Shown: positions 54,701 to 58,748 of the stretch, one piece after another
How the letters are laid out: each line of letters starts with the position of its first letter
Position numbering within the stretch: position 1 is the first letter of the stretch
From: Tachypleus tridentatus
Taxonomy: Eukaryota > Arthropoda > Merostomata > Xiphosura > Limulidae
Direction of reading: 5' to 3'
NCBI RefSeq assembly: GCF_004210375.1
Contig: NC_134837.1
Coordinates: 157,955,310-158,019,309, forward strand
Length of the DNA: 64,000 bases
Position numbers and translations under genes: made by a program
The notes under the pieces: model-generated
The model's input: only the letters and a program-made list of their open reading frames with translations
What the model was told of the DNA's origin: nothing
Databases searched by the model: none

Positions 54701-57700
54701 TGAGGGGCTTAAGAGAAGTAAAAACAATAACATTATTTAGAAATCACAAAAAAGTGGCTAAAATAGACACAAATTCTAAAATTTTCTTATAAAATTTAAT
54801 AAATGAGTTATTTACCTGTCTTGCTTCAGGATTTGTTTGCTGCCAATGCTGATACAATTTTATCTCTTTTGTCTATCAAGTAAAAGAGTATATAATAATC
54901 AATATTATCCACAAGTTACAATGAATTAAACAAAATACAGTAAGAATTGTGAAATTAATAATGTTATAAACTGTTTAACTATCAACACAGGTCAAGAGAA
55001 ATGTTTCTAAAATATTCAATTAAATAACACACACTAGAGAACTCCAGCAAATAACTCTTGCAAGAATAAAACAACTTAGCATTTGAAACAGTAACAAATA
55101 CAACTTAGTTTTTTACACTGTAGTTGTAATGTTATTCTTAATTATTATAATAAATCATTTCCATATGTTAAGATACAAAAATGCAACAATTTATTTTATA
55201 TCATGTATAATGATGCATTACTATCTACTAGAATTAGAACTAGTCTCAGATCACTTTCTGACAGAAAGTATCAGTGAACTTTGTATTTATTAGTGTCTAT
55301 ATTACATGTTACTTCTTGAACATAATAATCCTCTTCATTTTATCTTCACAAAATGAGAGACTATAAAACATTACTGTTTTTGTCTTTTAATAAAATATTG
55401 TATTCAGTACCTAAGACAAAACTTAAGCATGAATAACAATAAAATAATTTTACTTGCAAAAAATGATAAATTATTTTTCCCATACTGACAATATATTTCT
55501 AAAAGGTACTTACCTACTCTCACATAATAACTTCTTGTTCAATGCTGTCCTCTACATGCAAAAGTTTTTTTCTCACCACTAGCCTTAAAACTCCCATATA
55601 CCCCAAAATCAATGTGATTTATTGCACCTTTGAATGTAAATTATCACGTAACAACCATTCACCAATCAAAGTGCGATATTCTCTCTTGCTGCAAGTTATT
55701 TATTCTACTTGATATTACCTAACAACTGCTTCAAGATTAGGCATAAAATAAGCATCAGTGGTGTGCAGGAAGTGTTAATGGAAATAACTACCTGTCAAAG
55801 ATAAATTTTCACTGTAGAACAATAATAACTTTCAACATGGTACCTTATATCTTGTTAGGATCTCACACTGTAAATGTGGAGAGACTAGTGCATTCAAGAA
55901 CGTGGCCATTGATGGAAGAGGAACACCAATGGGAAATCAGATCATTTCTGTTGCAGATCTGTATACTGTTTTCTAAGCATAGCAGTAGTGTTGCATAATC
56001 ATAAGTAAATATGCATATATCATAACCAGTACTTTGAATGTTAGGTTGTCATTTAGAAATTAAACAGTATAATATTTTGGCAAAAGGATTGTTTGAAAAC
56101 TTATTCTATATGGTAGTACTTAATAATACTACAAACTAATTTCTAAGAACATTTTGGAAATTATTAATCACAAAACAATCTTCAACCAACTTTTAATGGA
56201 TTTATTGTTACACATTTATTACAATGGCTACATTTCTTTCTGTATAGTTTTCTTTTTGTATGTGATGTATGTTATTAACTGTATTGTGCAAGTCCTGCCT
56301 GTTCTAAAAACTTGAGTAAAGATTAACAATGTACTATGTGCATTTAATATTAGTCATTTACAGTATTGGCACAAGCTTCGGTGAAAGTTCTAGAGTCTCC
56401 TGTGATATGTACAGAAGGCAGCTAGCCAAGAGATAGTAGTAGGAATATATACTGGACAACTACAGTCAGTAAACTATAGGCCTAGGAAGCTAGAGCTGTC
56501 ATTATGTCTATTAATCAGAAAACTATTGAACTGGACCAGGAATGTTTATTGGTTTCAAACATTACAAACCACTTAACTTCAGTAAAAATAACTTTGGGTA
56601 TAAATATTTCTACAAGGACATTGAATATTTTCATCAGTAAGAAGTGAACTCAGCAATTTAAGGTCCATCAAGGTAGCAATTTCAAGCAAGGTGCAACAAT
56701 ATCAACTCAGAATTTGTTCCTTGTGGACCTGGATCATTGATAAAATATTTAGTTAAAAACAGGTCATAAGACTGTGTTGTCTGCAAGTTTATAAAACTGT
56801 TGTTGTAAAACATCTTTTGCAATAACTATTAGCAGTAACTTATTTTAAACTGCATCATTTTTATATTTGTATATTAATATATATTTGTGTTAAAAAGGGA
56901 AATTGTGTGCATCAATCTTGTTGGTGAAATAAATTTTATACATGCTAACAGTTAATTAACTACTAAATTCAAATTCAAGTTTCCAGTTACTTCAAATAGT
57001 AATATATTAATGTATGTAACATAATAAATTGGAGACTCATCCAAAATAATATAGTACATAAAAAGCTGCACTGGTTTTATTAATTCTTGATGTTGTATTT
57101 TTTTTAAAAGTCAATGTAACTTACTTGAAGTTGTTCTAACTTTCTCTGCTGTTTAATTTCTTCCAGTTTTTGTCTTAGTGCATTTACATTCCAAGGATCT
57201 TTAAAATGTTCTCGTTTTTTCCTTTCTTCTAATTCAGTCTATAAAAAAATTTAACATTTCACAATTAATTGTGCAACATATGAAGAGAATATTTTTCTTG
57301 TACAAATGTGCATTATAGAACCCAGATTTTAATTTGAATGCTTTATTCTCCATCAATTCTTTAACAACTGTGGCTCTAAAATTCATTACATGAAAATAAG
57401 AGATAAAATAGATTTTGACACCTGCTTCCTTCATTAACTAATTCTTCTCAAAATAGCTGAATCTGTATAGAATTTTTATTTGTCCACAGAAGAATAATTA
57501 TAAAATACTATATACATGTATAATAATTTATTTTCTTTCCCTTAACAGTGGTTCTATTTCTTTAAATGATAAAGACTTAAGTATATATTTAATGTTAAAT
57601 CTCTTTGAATTTATTGATAAATTTAGAATGAAAGATTTGCGAGTTATTTACTATTGTATTATTGCTTGAATATTAGATTTAAAATTAAATACCTTATTCA

Positions 57701-58742
57701 CATTTTGTTTACAATGTAAAAAAATCTACCCAAACTAGAATATCTATCTGCAGGTGTTCACAAATAGTTTTTGTTTTGATGAAAATGTGTTAATTGTTAA
57801 ATGTAATTATTAAAATTGGTTTTATTAACAAATTTTGGTAGTCCTTAAGACATATCAGAATGTCTGCTCTAACTATTCCAAACATAAATAAAATCACAAT
57901 TTATATCTCTTGAATGTAACTATTAGCTCAATATTTTATTATGACAGTTTTTGTCAGGAACTTTTGAAAACCTGCAAGTTAACTAATCCAGTTAAATATG
58001 AGTAATTTCTACTGGAAAATTATTTGCTGGATATTTCTTAAGGTACTGCAAACTTCTGCTACAGCACTTTTGAAGTGCATATGAATTATAAACTTATTAT
58101 TTTGAATATTTTTTGTTTACTTTTCCTTACTTACAAAAGTAAAAATGTATTTTTTATTATTATAATGTAAAGATTTTAAAAACATTTTATTGAGCTGAAT
58201 AGCACAAAATATGAAGTGCTCTTAAAAATATCAATATACAAGCATGAGACATCCTGATTTTATATTCTGTTTTCATATGTGAATATTTTGTGATAAAATA
58301 AATCAAGAAGTCTCAATTTTCCTCCCTGCACACCTCAAGTCGTTCATTATTTTCCTTCAGAAAAGCAACTAGTCTTGTCCTCCTTTCTTCTAATTTTTTC
58401 TTCTTTTCTTCCTTGTTCTGTTCTTCCACAAGTGATTCCTTATTACCACGATACTTACTAAAATAGAAATGAATTAAAGAGTATTATATGTCTGATAAAA
58501 CATATGACATAAAAGCAGAAAAATATCAGACTTTTAACTCACCTATTAGCAGTTCCAGGTATTGAAGATTCCAGATTGTGATACTGGGTTGACATTTTGT
58601 CCAGATCTTTAAAGTACTGAGCAGCCATATCCCAGGTCTGGTACCTCTGAGCTTGTTGCTCTCTCTTTTGAACAATGGTCCTTTCTACAAGGTCCTTTCT
58701 GTTTTTGCTTAACCAATAGGAGTTGAGTGATGGTAGAGCCAT
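12617..58742 (-). CDS. TCHP: Trichoplein (TCHP), 12 coding exons
   Basis: Spliced gene read on the minus strand. The protein starts MALPSLNSYW and is almost wholly charged coiled coil rich in E, K, Q and R. Exon order and text follow the trichoplein / TPH-domain family: an LYQHW..TNPEAR block, HLEKNVVQSW, EEAERMWQKREAEWERERLARE, and a C-terminal NEGYNPK. Vertebrate trichoplein binds keratin 8/18 filaments and sits at mother centrioles and subdistal appendages, where it activates Aurora A to restrain cilium assembly; that role here is by homology. All eleven introns are GT-AG and every exon joins in phase, giving about 501 residues against about 498 in human (from memory). The extreme C-terminal tail was not located. 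Introns range from 85 bp to 13.9 kb. Confidence 0.93.
12864..13146 (-). mobile_element. tRNA-derived SINE, family 1 (copy E)
   Basis: Full-length reverse copy with head CGACCCTCAGGTTACGAGTCG and CACCTGGCCATGCCGGGCC. Flanked by a perfect 14-bp target-site duplication AAAAAGCGAGTTTA at 12,850-12,863 and 13,147-13,160, showing recent insertion. It lies about 100 bp upstream of the exon 12 acceptor. Confidence 0.95.
14325..14545 (-). mobile_element. SINE with family-1-like body but a different head
   Basis: The body reads CTCACGGGCTACTCTAATCGAATAG and TTGTTCGCCACTCTTATAAC, clearly parallel to the family-1 segments GGGCTACTCTTTTACCAACGAATAG and GACCGTCACATTATAA. The head differs: on the minus strand it reads TGAATGGTTCGTGTGTTGGAC, then GGATTGCACCCC as a box-B-like element. 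The 84-codon minus frame at 14,333-14,587 overlaps it and is not a gene. Confidence 0.5.
14641..14722 (-). mobile_element. SINE family 2 fragment
   Basis: CCCAATGGGCTATTTGTATTCTGCCCACGTCAAGGTTAAAGCCTG followed by TTACAAGCTCTACAGC matches the middle of family 2 in reverse. The head end is lost. Confidence 0.5.
17140..17560. promoter_or_regulatory. GC- and CpG-rich patch with CRE- and TATA-like elements
   Basis: Markedly GC-richer than its surroundings, with many CpGs and overlapping open frames on both strands (17,195-17,419 minus, 17,262-17,498 plus, 17,301-17,504 minus). A CRE core TGACGT sits at about 17,448, followed at once by TATTTATATGC and, about 35 bp on, GATAAAAG. This could be a promoter or CpG island of an unseen transcript, or the remains of an unrecognised element. 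No protein similarity seen. Confidence 0.25.
17955..19245 (+). mobile_element. Penelope-like element (PLE) 3' part
   Basis: The reverse transcriptase tail begins MGNPVTPVLANIFMAQIES and includes YRYVDDTIAQF (YVDD at about 18,125-18,136). After frameshifts comes a GIY-YIG endonuclease: IIYKIQCNNCHDFYIGLTRR at about 18,746-18,805, followed by FKEHKK, KHNITTENSHIL and NKRKIKEA. RT plus GIY-YIG in this order is diagnostic of PLEs. The 5' half is missing: a leader-like GATGACGAGAAACCCACTT joins almost directly to the RT. The 3' end region runs to about 19,245 and holds a hammerhead-like core. Confidence 0.88.
19249..19262. repeat. (TG)n short microsatellite
   Basis: Seven TG units at the 3' end of the PLE copy. 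Confidence 0.85.
19580..19839 (-). mobile_element. tRNA-derived SINE, family 1 (copy F)
   Basis: Reverse copy: CGCACAAAGCTACAAGGGGGC, AATAGTTGGAATGACCTTCACATTATAATG, GGGGATTCGAACCCGC, ending CCTGACCGTGCTAAGCC. Some internal loss near CCAACTCTTATCAACGAATAG. Imperfect flanking repeat TTATGTCTTCG / TTAAGTCTCGA. Confidence 0.85.
20337..21250 (-). pseudogene. Tc1-like transposase relic
   Basis: Minus-strand text in Tc1 order, with stops and frameshifts: WTLDLNLWDW, NVFFTGEFKFKCFGSN (family ..FSDESKFNLFGSDG), SASGGGNQHITDDTLTAGRY (family FSASGVGNL..IDG.MTAG.Y), DNDFKHTANVI (family QDNDPKHTSK), then CGLAVQSFNINIFKTFW (family WPAQSPDLNPIENLW) near 20,450-20,500. The first catalytic aspartate of DDE is changed (FTGE for FSDE). 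No inverted terminal repeats were recognised. The plus-strand frame at 20,337-20,543 is its antisense. Confidence 0.8.
22005..22960 (+). mobile_element. PLE fragment: 3' end joined to a 5' start (pseudo-LTR arrangement)
   Basis: Begins with the end of a PLE ORF (KHNITIKN.., KETNINKRKIKEALLIQQL, about 80% similar by eye to 18,880-18,990). Next come the 3' untranslated part with CCTGACGATGACCGAAGAAGG, the leader CCAAACGAGCCG...CAAGTGGGTTTCGTC, and then A-rich sequence to about 22,960 that resembles a PLE N-terminal coding region by composition and broken frames. The end-then-start order is how tandem PLE copies create pseudo-LTRs. Confidence 0.7.
23044..23165 (-). mobile_element. SINE family 2 copy
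   Basis: TTTGTTTGAAGTTAAACACAAAGCTACACAATCAA, then TGTTCTGCCCACC, ending GCAGACATACTGTTGAGCCATTGGGAGGG. Full length and diverged. The 68-codon minus frame at 23,033-23,239 overlaps it. Confidence 0.8.
23473..23701. repeat. ~115-bp tandem duplication
   Basis: Copies at 23,473-23,587 and 23,588-23,701. Both contain AGCATTTACTTTTAATAGAT, CCTGTCTTATTTCA, TATAGTTGCTAA, AAAGGTGTATTTTTA and AAACTCTACACTAG. A handful of substitutions and small indels separate them. Confidence 0.92.
25330..25996. repeat. Unnamed ~600-bp interspersed repeat, copy A
   Basis: Collinear with copies at 32,905-33,521 and 56,380-57,048. Shared landmarks: ACAGTCAGTATACTATAAACC, AAAGCTATAATTGTGAT, CAACCATCCAACTTCAGTGAATTAACTTC, ATCAATAAAATATTCAGTTCTG, GAAAATTGTGTGT and CATTCAATTAACTTC. 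No coding frame, poly-A tail or tRNA head seen. Not recognised as a known family. Confidence 0.8.
26679..26864 (-). CDS. TCHP: TCHP coding exon 11
   Basis: 186 bp, 62 codons, phase 0 at both ends. Acceptor CTTCAG, donor GTAGGA. Begins VLFGLKAQMEEKLEQNLKQQ and ends RAFRDQLKKDLESQ, matching the VLTGRQQQIQEKIEQN and LKSARKQELEAQ blocks of vertebrate trichoplein. The next intron is 13.9 kb, the longest in the gene. Confidence 0.93.
26865..28033 (-). other. TCHP: TCHP intron 10
   Basis: 1.17 kb and CpG-poor. The 27.65-27.90 kb part looks like a decayed family-1 SINE. Nothing else recognised. Confidence 0.8.
27655..27905 (-). mobile_element. Decayed family-1 SINE
   Basis: Begins CACAAAGCTATTTGAGGCCTATCTGCATTA, has CACTCTTATAATGC in the body position, and ends with CCTCAGATCCACAG and TAACTACTAAGTCACACTC at the head position. 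CpG sites are converted to TG/CA and the copy is old. Confidence 0.5.
28034..28115 (-). CDS. TCHP: TCHP coding exon 10
   Basis: 82 bp. Completes the split glutamine codon, then encodes EEAERMWQKREAEWERERLA and REKLLNE, ending in phase 0. Acceptor TTTCCTGCAG, donor GTAACT. This is the best-conserved block of the protein (vertebrate [21 protein letters not shown]) and the strongest single piece of evidence for the gene call. Confidence 0.94.
29600..31700 (-). pseudogene. Second, older Penelope-like element relic
   Basis: Minus-strand text, broken by stops, follows PLE order. An upstream palm-type block DNNTIIKELDRCKCFVGMSK comes first, then DYLKDENELEYLTMTPLKKL near 30,900. A remnant of the LYGLPKIHK motif lies near 30,750 (NYMVYQK.., SQHMALPPKVYFG). 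YIDIESYEQVETCELAVDIV follows near 30,480. At the end is a worn GIY-YIG-like part with the conserved ending EALLIKQL in an eroded form (FEEALLIKQL, about 29,640). It is a different subfamily from the 18-kb copy. Confidence 0.65.
32905..33521. repeat. Unnamed ~600-bp interspersed repeat, copy B
   Basis: Collinear with copy A: CAATCAGTGTACTATAAACC, GAAGCTATAATTGTGATAAATG, TAGAGAATTAACTTCAG, GTGAAATATTCAGTTCCAGACC, GAAAATTGTGTGTATAAATC and ACATTCAATTAACTTC. Same orientation as copies A and C. Confidence 0.8.
34680..35470 (+). pseudogene. Fossil of an unclassified multicopy animal ORF family
   Basis: Across frame changes it reads QEKYNSIKTLLEALKYDEHS, then GGFTKFNYYLCFWDSRDITM, FPPLHTKLCLMKQF, FVGPQIKKILDC, FVAVVQGLLGNHRAESYVEL, CRMSLKIHILDTHLDKF, and MMGDIYWKLICESDL. 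I recognise this ..F.LCLWDSR.., ..PPLHIKLGLMKQFVK.., ..MS.K.H.LHSHLD.. pattern as a protein repeated many times in several invertebrate genomes, but I do not know an accepted name. It is probably transposon-encoded. Stops and frameshifts show it is dead here. The 77-codon frame at 35,130-35,363 is a surviving part. Confidence 0.6.
36573..36745 (-). CDS. TCHP: TCHP coding exon 9
   Basis: 173 bp, entered in phase 0 and left in phase 2. Acceptor TTTTTAG, donor GTAAGT. Begins EVDKQLLEYLSKEEGKEQEN and contains DLDLMQKMIQEQIKLEKERE. It matches the MADVAWMKQAIEEQLQLERARE segment of vertebrate trichoplein. Confidence 0.92.
36746..38037 (-). other. TCHP: TCHP intron 8
   Basis: 1.29 kb, containing SINE copy G. 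The remainder is AT-rich with no recognisable feature. Confidence 0.8.
37651..37930 (-). mobile_element. tRNA-derived SINE, family 1 (copy G)
   Basis: Full-length reverse copy: TTTGCGCAAAGCTACACGAGGG, CTTGGGCTACTCTTTTACCAACGAA, GGGGATTCAAACTCGTGACC, ending CTGGCCTTGCCAGGCC. The flanks AATTGATAGTT and AACTGACAGTT look like a slightly mutated target-site duplication. Confidence 0.9.
38038..38104 (-). CDS. TCHP: TCHP coding exon 8
   Basis: 67 bp. Completes the split arginine codon from exon 7, then encodes IALTKQWTHKLRKKAQEVQE and DL, ending in phase 0. Acceptor ATTTTAG, donor GTATGT. It aligns with the LRHQYNAQLSRRTQQ.QEEL region of vertebrate trichoplein. A tRNA-headed SINE lies about 110 bp downstream in intron 8. 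Confidence 0.88.
38690..38835. repeat. ~130-bp repeat, first member of a pair
   Basis: Shares AACAACTTAG, AAAATGTTCTAT, CTATTATACTTT, CTCACCAGTA and AATCTATTCAATTCTGGT in order with 41,465-41,605. Function unknown. It may be part of a larger element, since PLE pieces lie between the two. Confidence 0.6.
39000..39740 (-). pseudogene. Third Penelope-like element relic
   Basis: Minus-strand text broken by stops. DMWMAFI (the position of the YVDD box) comes near 39,630, then IHEKKLIYHS and TPWLSKIVGNSKLISQ (the family LPFLD..V.R..G.L..SVYRKPT region). Near 39,250-39,100 lies PKKKILYIKLPFSYKHVLEK followed by PQVERVILKPIMRI (the family L.LPY.G..S..I.R segment before the GIY-YIG domain). Very old. 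The plus frame at 39,216-39,464 is its antisense. Confidence 0.5.
39735..39965. repeat. ~124-bp degenerate tandem duplication
   Basis: ACCAACACAGCTCCAAGAGGAAAGAACCTAGAAACCTGACATTTTCATACATACT (from 39,749) recurs as ACCACCATAGCTCCAAAGACAAAGAACTTAAACATGAAATTTTGCACCCATACT (from 39,873). Both copies are diverged. Confidence 0.7.
40744..40860 (-). mobile_element. PLE leader / pseudo-LTR fragment
   Basis: On the minus strand it reads GTTGTTCGCTCTTCTATGTAAAATATTTTCTCAACCCAAACGAGCCG and on to CACTTGT...ATCATTGATTG, a close match to 22,300-22,410. Orphan piece without ORF. It includes a hairpin at 40,830-40,851. Confidence 0.8.
41004..41125 (-). mobile_element. SINE family 2 copy
   Basis: GTTTGTAATTGAACACAAAGCTACAAAGTGGGCTATG, CCACCACAGGTATAAAAATCTGGTTTTTAGC, and GCAGACACACTGTTGTGGCACTAGGG. 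Full length. Confidence 0.85.
41465..41605. repeat. ~130-bp repeat, second member of a pair
   Basis: Partner of 38,690-38,835: AACAACTTAG, AAAATGTTCTATCTTCCACTATACTTTT, TTCACCAGTA and CAATCTATTCAGTTCTGGT. Confidence 0.6.
42476..42588 (-). CDS. TCHP: TCHP coding exon 7
   Basis: 113 bp, entered in phase 0 and left with two bases of an arginine codon. Acceptor TTTTAG, donor GTAAAT. Begins TQMLKKEESLLMQKQQQIEE and ends AQEKRKM(R). Coiled coil. Confidence 0.9.
42589..43247 (-). other. TCHP: TCHP intron 6
   Basis: 659 bp, AT-rich. A short (CT)n run near 42,812. Nothing else seen. Confidence 0.85.
43248..43421 (-). CDS. TCHP: TCHP coding exon 6
   Basis: 174 bp, 58 codons, phase 0 at both ends. 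Acceptor ACGTAG, donor GTTAAC. Begins KTAREIAEDRLLLATMEQKR and ends EEIKLKELQ, all predicted helix. The plus-strand frame at 43,240-43,539 is only its antisense shadow. Confidence 0.9.
43422..47720 (-). other. TCHP: TCHP intron 5
   Basis: 4.3 kb. Contains a LINE tail at 43.66-44.24 kb. From 44.24 to 47.72 kb it is CpG-poor AT-rich sequence in which I see no gene. The minus frame 44,725-44,925 has no recognisable similarity. Confidence 0.8.
43660..44240 (+). mobile_element. CR1-like LINE 3' end (RT C-terminus and tail)
   Basis: The frame YRLLVRSHMEYCVQCKAPYL, KDKKLLERIQRNVTKMVSKM, LSLDEILRSLKLFSLEKK matches the C-terminal end of CR1/L2/jockey-group ORF2 (LVRPHLEYC.., LE.IQRRATK.., L.YEERL..L.L.SLE.RR). 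After the stop, GNLI..FKIIEGIYN and GHKYRFR continue the family text. The non-coding tail has GCTCAGAGGATGGGACAGCC. 5'-truncated, as usual for LINEs. Confidence 0.8.
47721..47789 (-). CDS. TCHP: TCHP coding exon 5
   Basis: 69 bp, 23 codons, phase 0 at both ends. Acceptor TTCTTAG, donor GTAGAA. Encodes LLSDHLEKNVVQSWGNQLKE then KEE. HLEKNVVQSW matches the LHQKHVVNSW block of vertebrate trichoplein. Confidence 0.92.
50361..50684 (-). pseudogene. LINE ORF2 C-terminus with CCHC finger
   Basis: 107 open codons ending in the natural stop of the LINE ORF2. Begins MDFGHLGKDWKEDVVLTRLH, and contains IGHSFLIHCFLLSG, CSLCNTQITISHTLLSCHCYD and ends LGNVFSFLKVINLFNAI. The cysteine/histidine spacing is CX2CX7HX4C, the terminal finger of this LINE group. 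Part of the element at 49,941-54,707. Confidence 0.85.
51507..51965 (-). pseudogene. LINE ORF2 thumb / connection region
   Basis: 152 open codons between RT and RNase H: LRIGDVVLPVVSETKFMGLI, CKLTFIPHIKQLQVKCKRAL, LSSTTWGVDRRSMLEIYCAL, LYYGSLVYGSARPSALKML. Typical text after the RT palm of I-superfamily LINEs. A frameshift separates it from 51,172-51,705, which continues toward RNase H. Confidence 0.8.
52184..52381 (-). pseudogene. LINE reverse transcriptase, fingers/palm piece
   Basis: 65 open codons with MDHLIRLEMSIREAFVKQHL, SIFFDVEKAYDTTWRYGILQ, DLHIYRLHGHLPIFIKNFL. The F-D-V-E-K-A-Y-D block holds the first catalytic aspartate of the RT. The YVDD block follows downstream, across a frameshift near 52,010-52,040. 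Confidence 0.85.
54816..54872 (-). CDS. TCHP: TCHP coding exon 4
   Basis: 57 bp, 19 codons (TKEIKLYQHWQQTNPEARQ), phase 0 at both ends. Acceptor TTGATAG, donor GTAAAT. LYQHWQQTNPEAR lines up with the LLYEHWKKNNPKLRE block of vertebrate trichoplein, one of the most telling matches in the gene. An I-type LINE is inserted about 110 bp downstream in intron 4. Confidence 0.92.
54873..57124 (-). other. TCHP: TCHP intron 3
   Basis: 2.25 kb. Copy C of the ~600-bp repeat fills its right end. The rest is AT-rich and unremarkable. Confidence 0.85.
56380..57048. repeat. Unnamed ~600-bp interspersed repeat, copy C
   Basis: Collinear with copies A and B: CTACAGTCAGTAAACTATAGGCC, GGAAGCTAGAGCTGTCATT, ACCACTTAACTTCAGTAAAAATAAC, TGATAAAATATTTAGTT, GAAATTGTGTGCATCAATC, GTTAATTAACTACTAAATTC and AACATAATAAATTGGAGAC. 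The last string is also in copy A. Confidence 0.8.
57125..57238 (-). CDS. TCHP: TCHP coding exon 3
   Basis: 114 bp, 38 codons, phase 0 at both ends. Acceptor TTTATAG, donor GTAAGT. Encodes TELEERKKREHFKDPWNVNA followed by LRQKLEEIKQQRKLEQLQ. A copy of the unnamed ~600-bp repeat ends about 75 bp beyond its donor, inside intron 3. Confidence 0.9.
57239..58333 (-). other. TCHP: TCHP intron 2
   Basis: 1.1 kb AT-rich sequence with no recognisable feature. The minus frame 57,234-57,434 begins at the exon 3 acceptor and is intronic. Confidence 0.85.
58334..58457 (-). CDS. TCHP: TCHP coding exon 2
   Basis: 124 bp, entered in phase 2 from exon 1 and left in phase 0. The acceptor is ATTTTAG and the donor GTGTGC. 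It encodes SKYRGNKESLVEEQNKEEKK, then a basic/acidic helix ending NNERLE. The intron before it is only 85 bp. It aligns in position with the RREKL.QLM.EE segment of vertebrate trichoplein. Confidence 0.9.
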
Positions 58743-58748
58743 GTGCAA
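58543..58748 (-). CDS. TCHP: TCHP coding exon 1 (start codon)
   Basis: Starts right after an acceptor (polypyrimidine-AACAG, AG at 58,750-58,749), so six 5'UTR bases precede the ATG at 58,742. An in-frame TTG sits at 58,748, but the family begins MALP, so ATG 58,742 is chosen. It encodes residues 1-66 plus two bases, including MALPSLNSYW and YQTWDMAAQYFKDLD. The donor is GTGAGT at 58,542. The exon has no CpG in about 200 bp. The upstream acceptor shows that transcription starts further right. Confidence 0.93.

Larger units (their letters stand above)
49941..54707 (-). mobile_element. I-type LINE, near full length, same strand as TCHP
   Basis: Flanked by a perfect 12-bp target-site duplication CTTAAGAGAAGT at 49,929-49,940 and 54,708-54,719. 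From its 5' end: ORF1 start (54,314-54,036, HFLVLHSLSDKHLGQMFPFF), endonuclease (LSLQETFLKPADTVTFWW at about 53,800), reverse transcriptase (LVSIFFDVEKAYDTTWRYGI at about 52,300), thumb region (KFMGLIFDCKLTFIPHIKQL), RNase H (SASVFTAELYAIFLALDQIE, ICTDSLSSLLAL at about 51,000), and a C-terminal CX2CX7HX4C finger (CSLCNTQITISHTLLSC at about 50,550). RNase H after RT points to the I superfamily. The 3' end is a CAACCAACC-type tail. Most of ORF1 (its RNA-binding and zinc-knuckle part) is missing, and stops and frameshifts are scattered, so it is inactive. Confidence 0.93.
47790..54815 (-). other. TCHP: TCHP intron 4
   Basis: 7.0 kb, of which 4.8 kb is the inserted I-type LINE. 47,800-49,928 is AT-rich with no recognisable gene. 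Confidence 0.85.

Noticed and set aside
54428..54740. Plus- and minus-strand frames near 54.4-54.7 kb as a separate gene
   Set aside because: They lie in the 5' untranslated part of the LINE, inside its target-site duplication.
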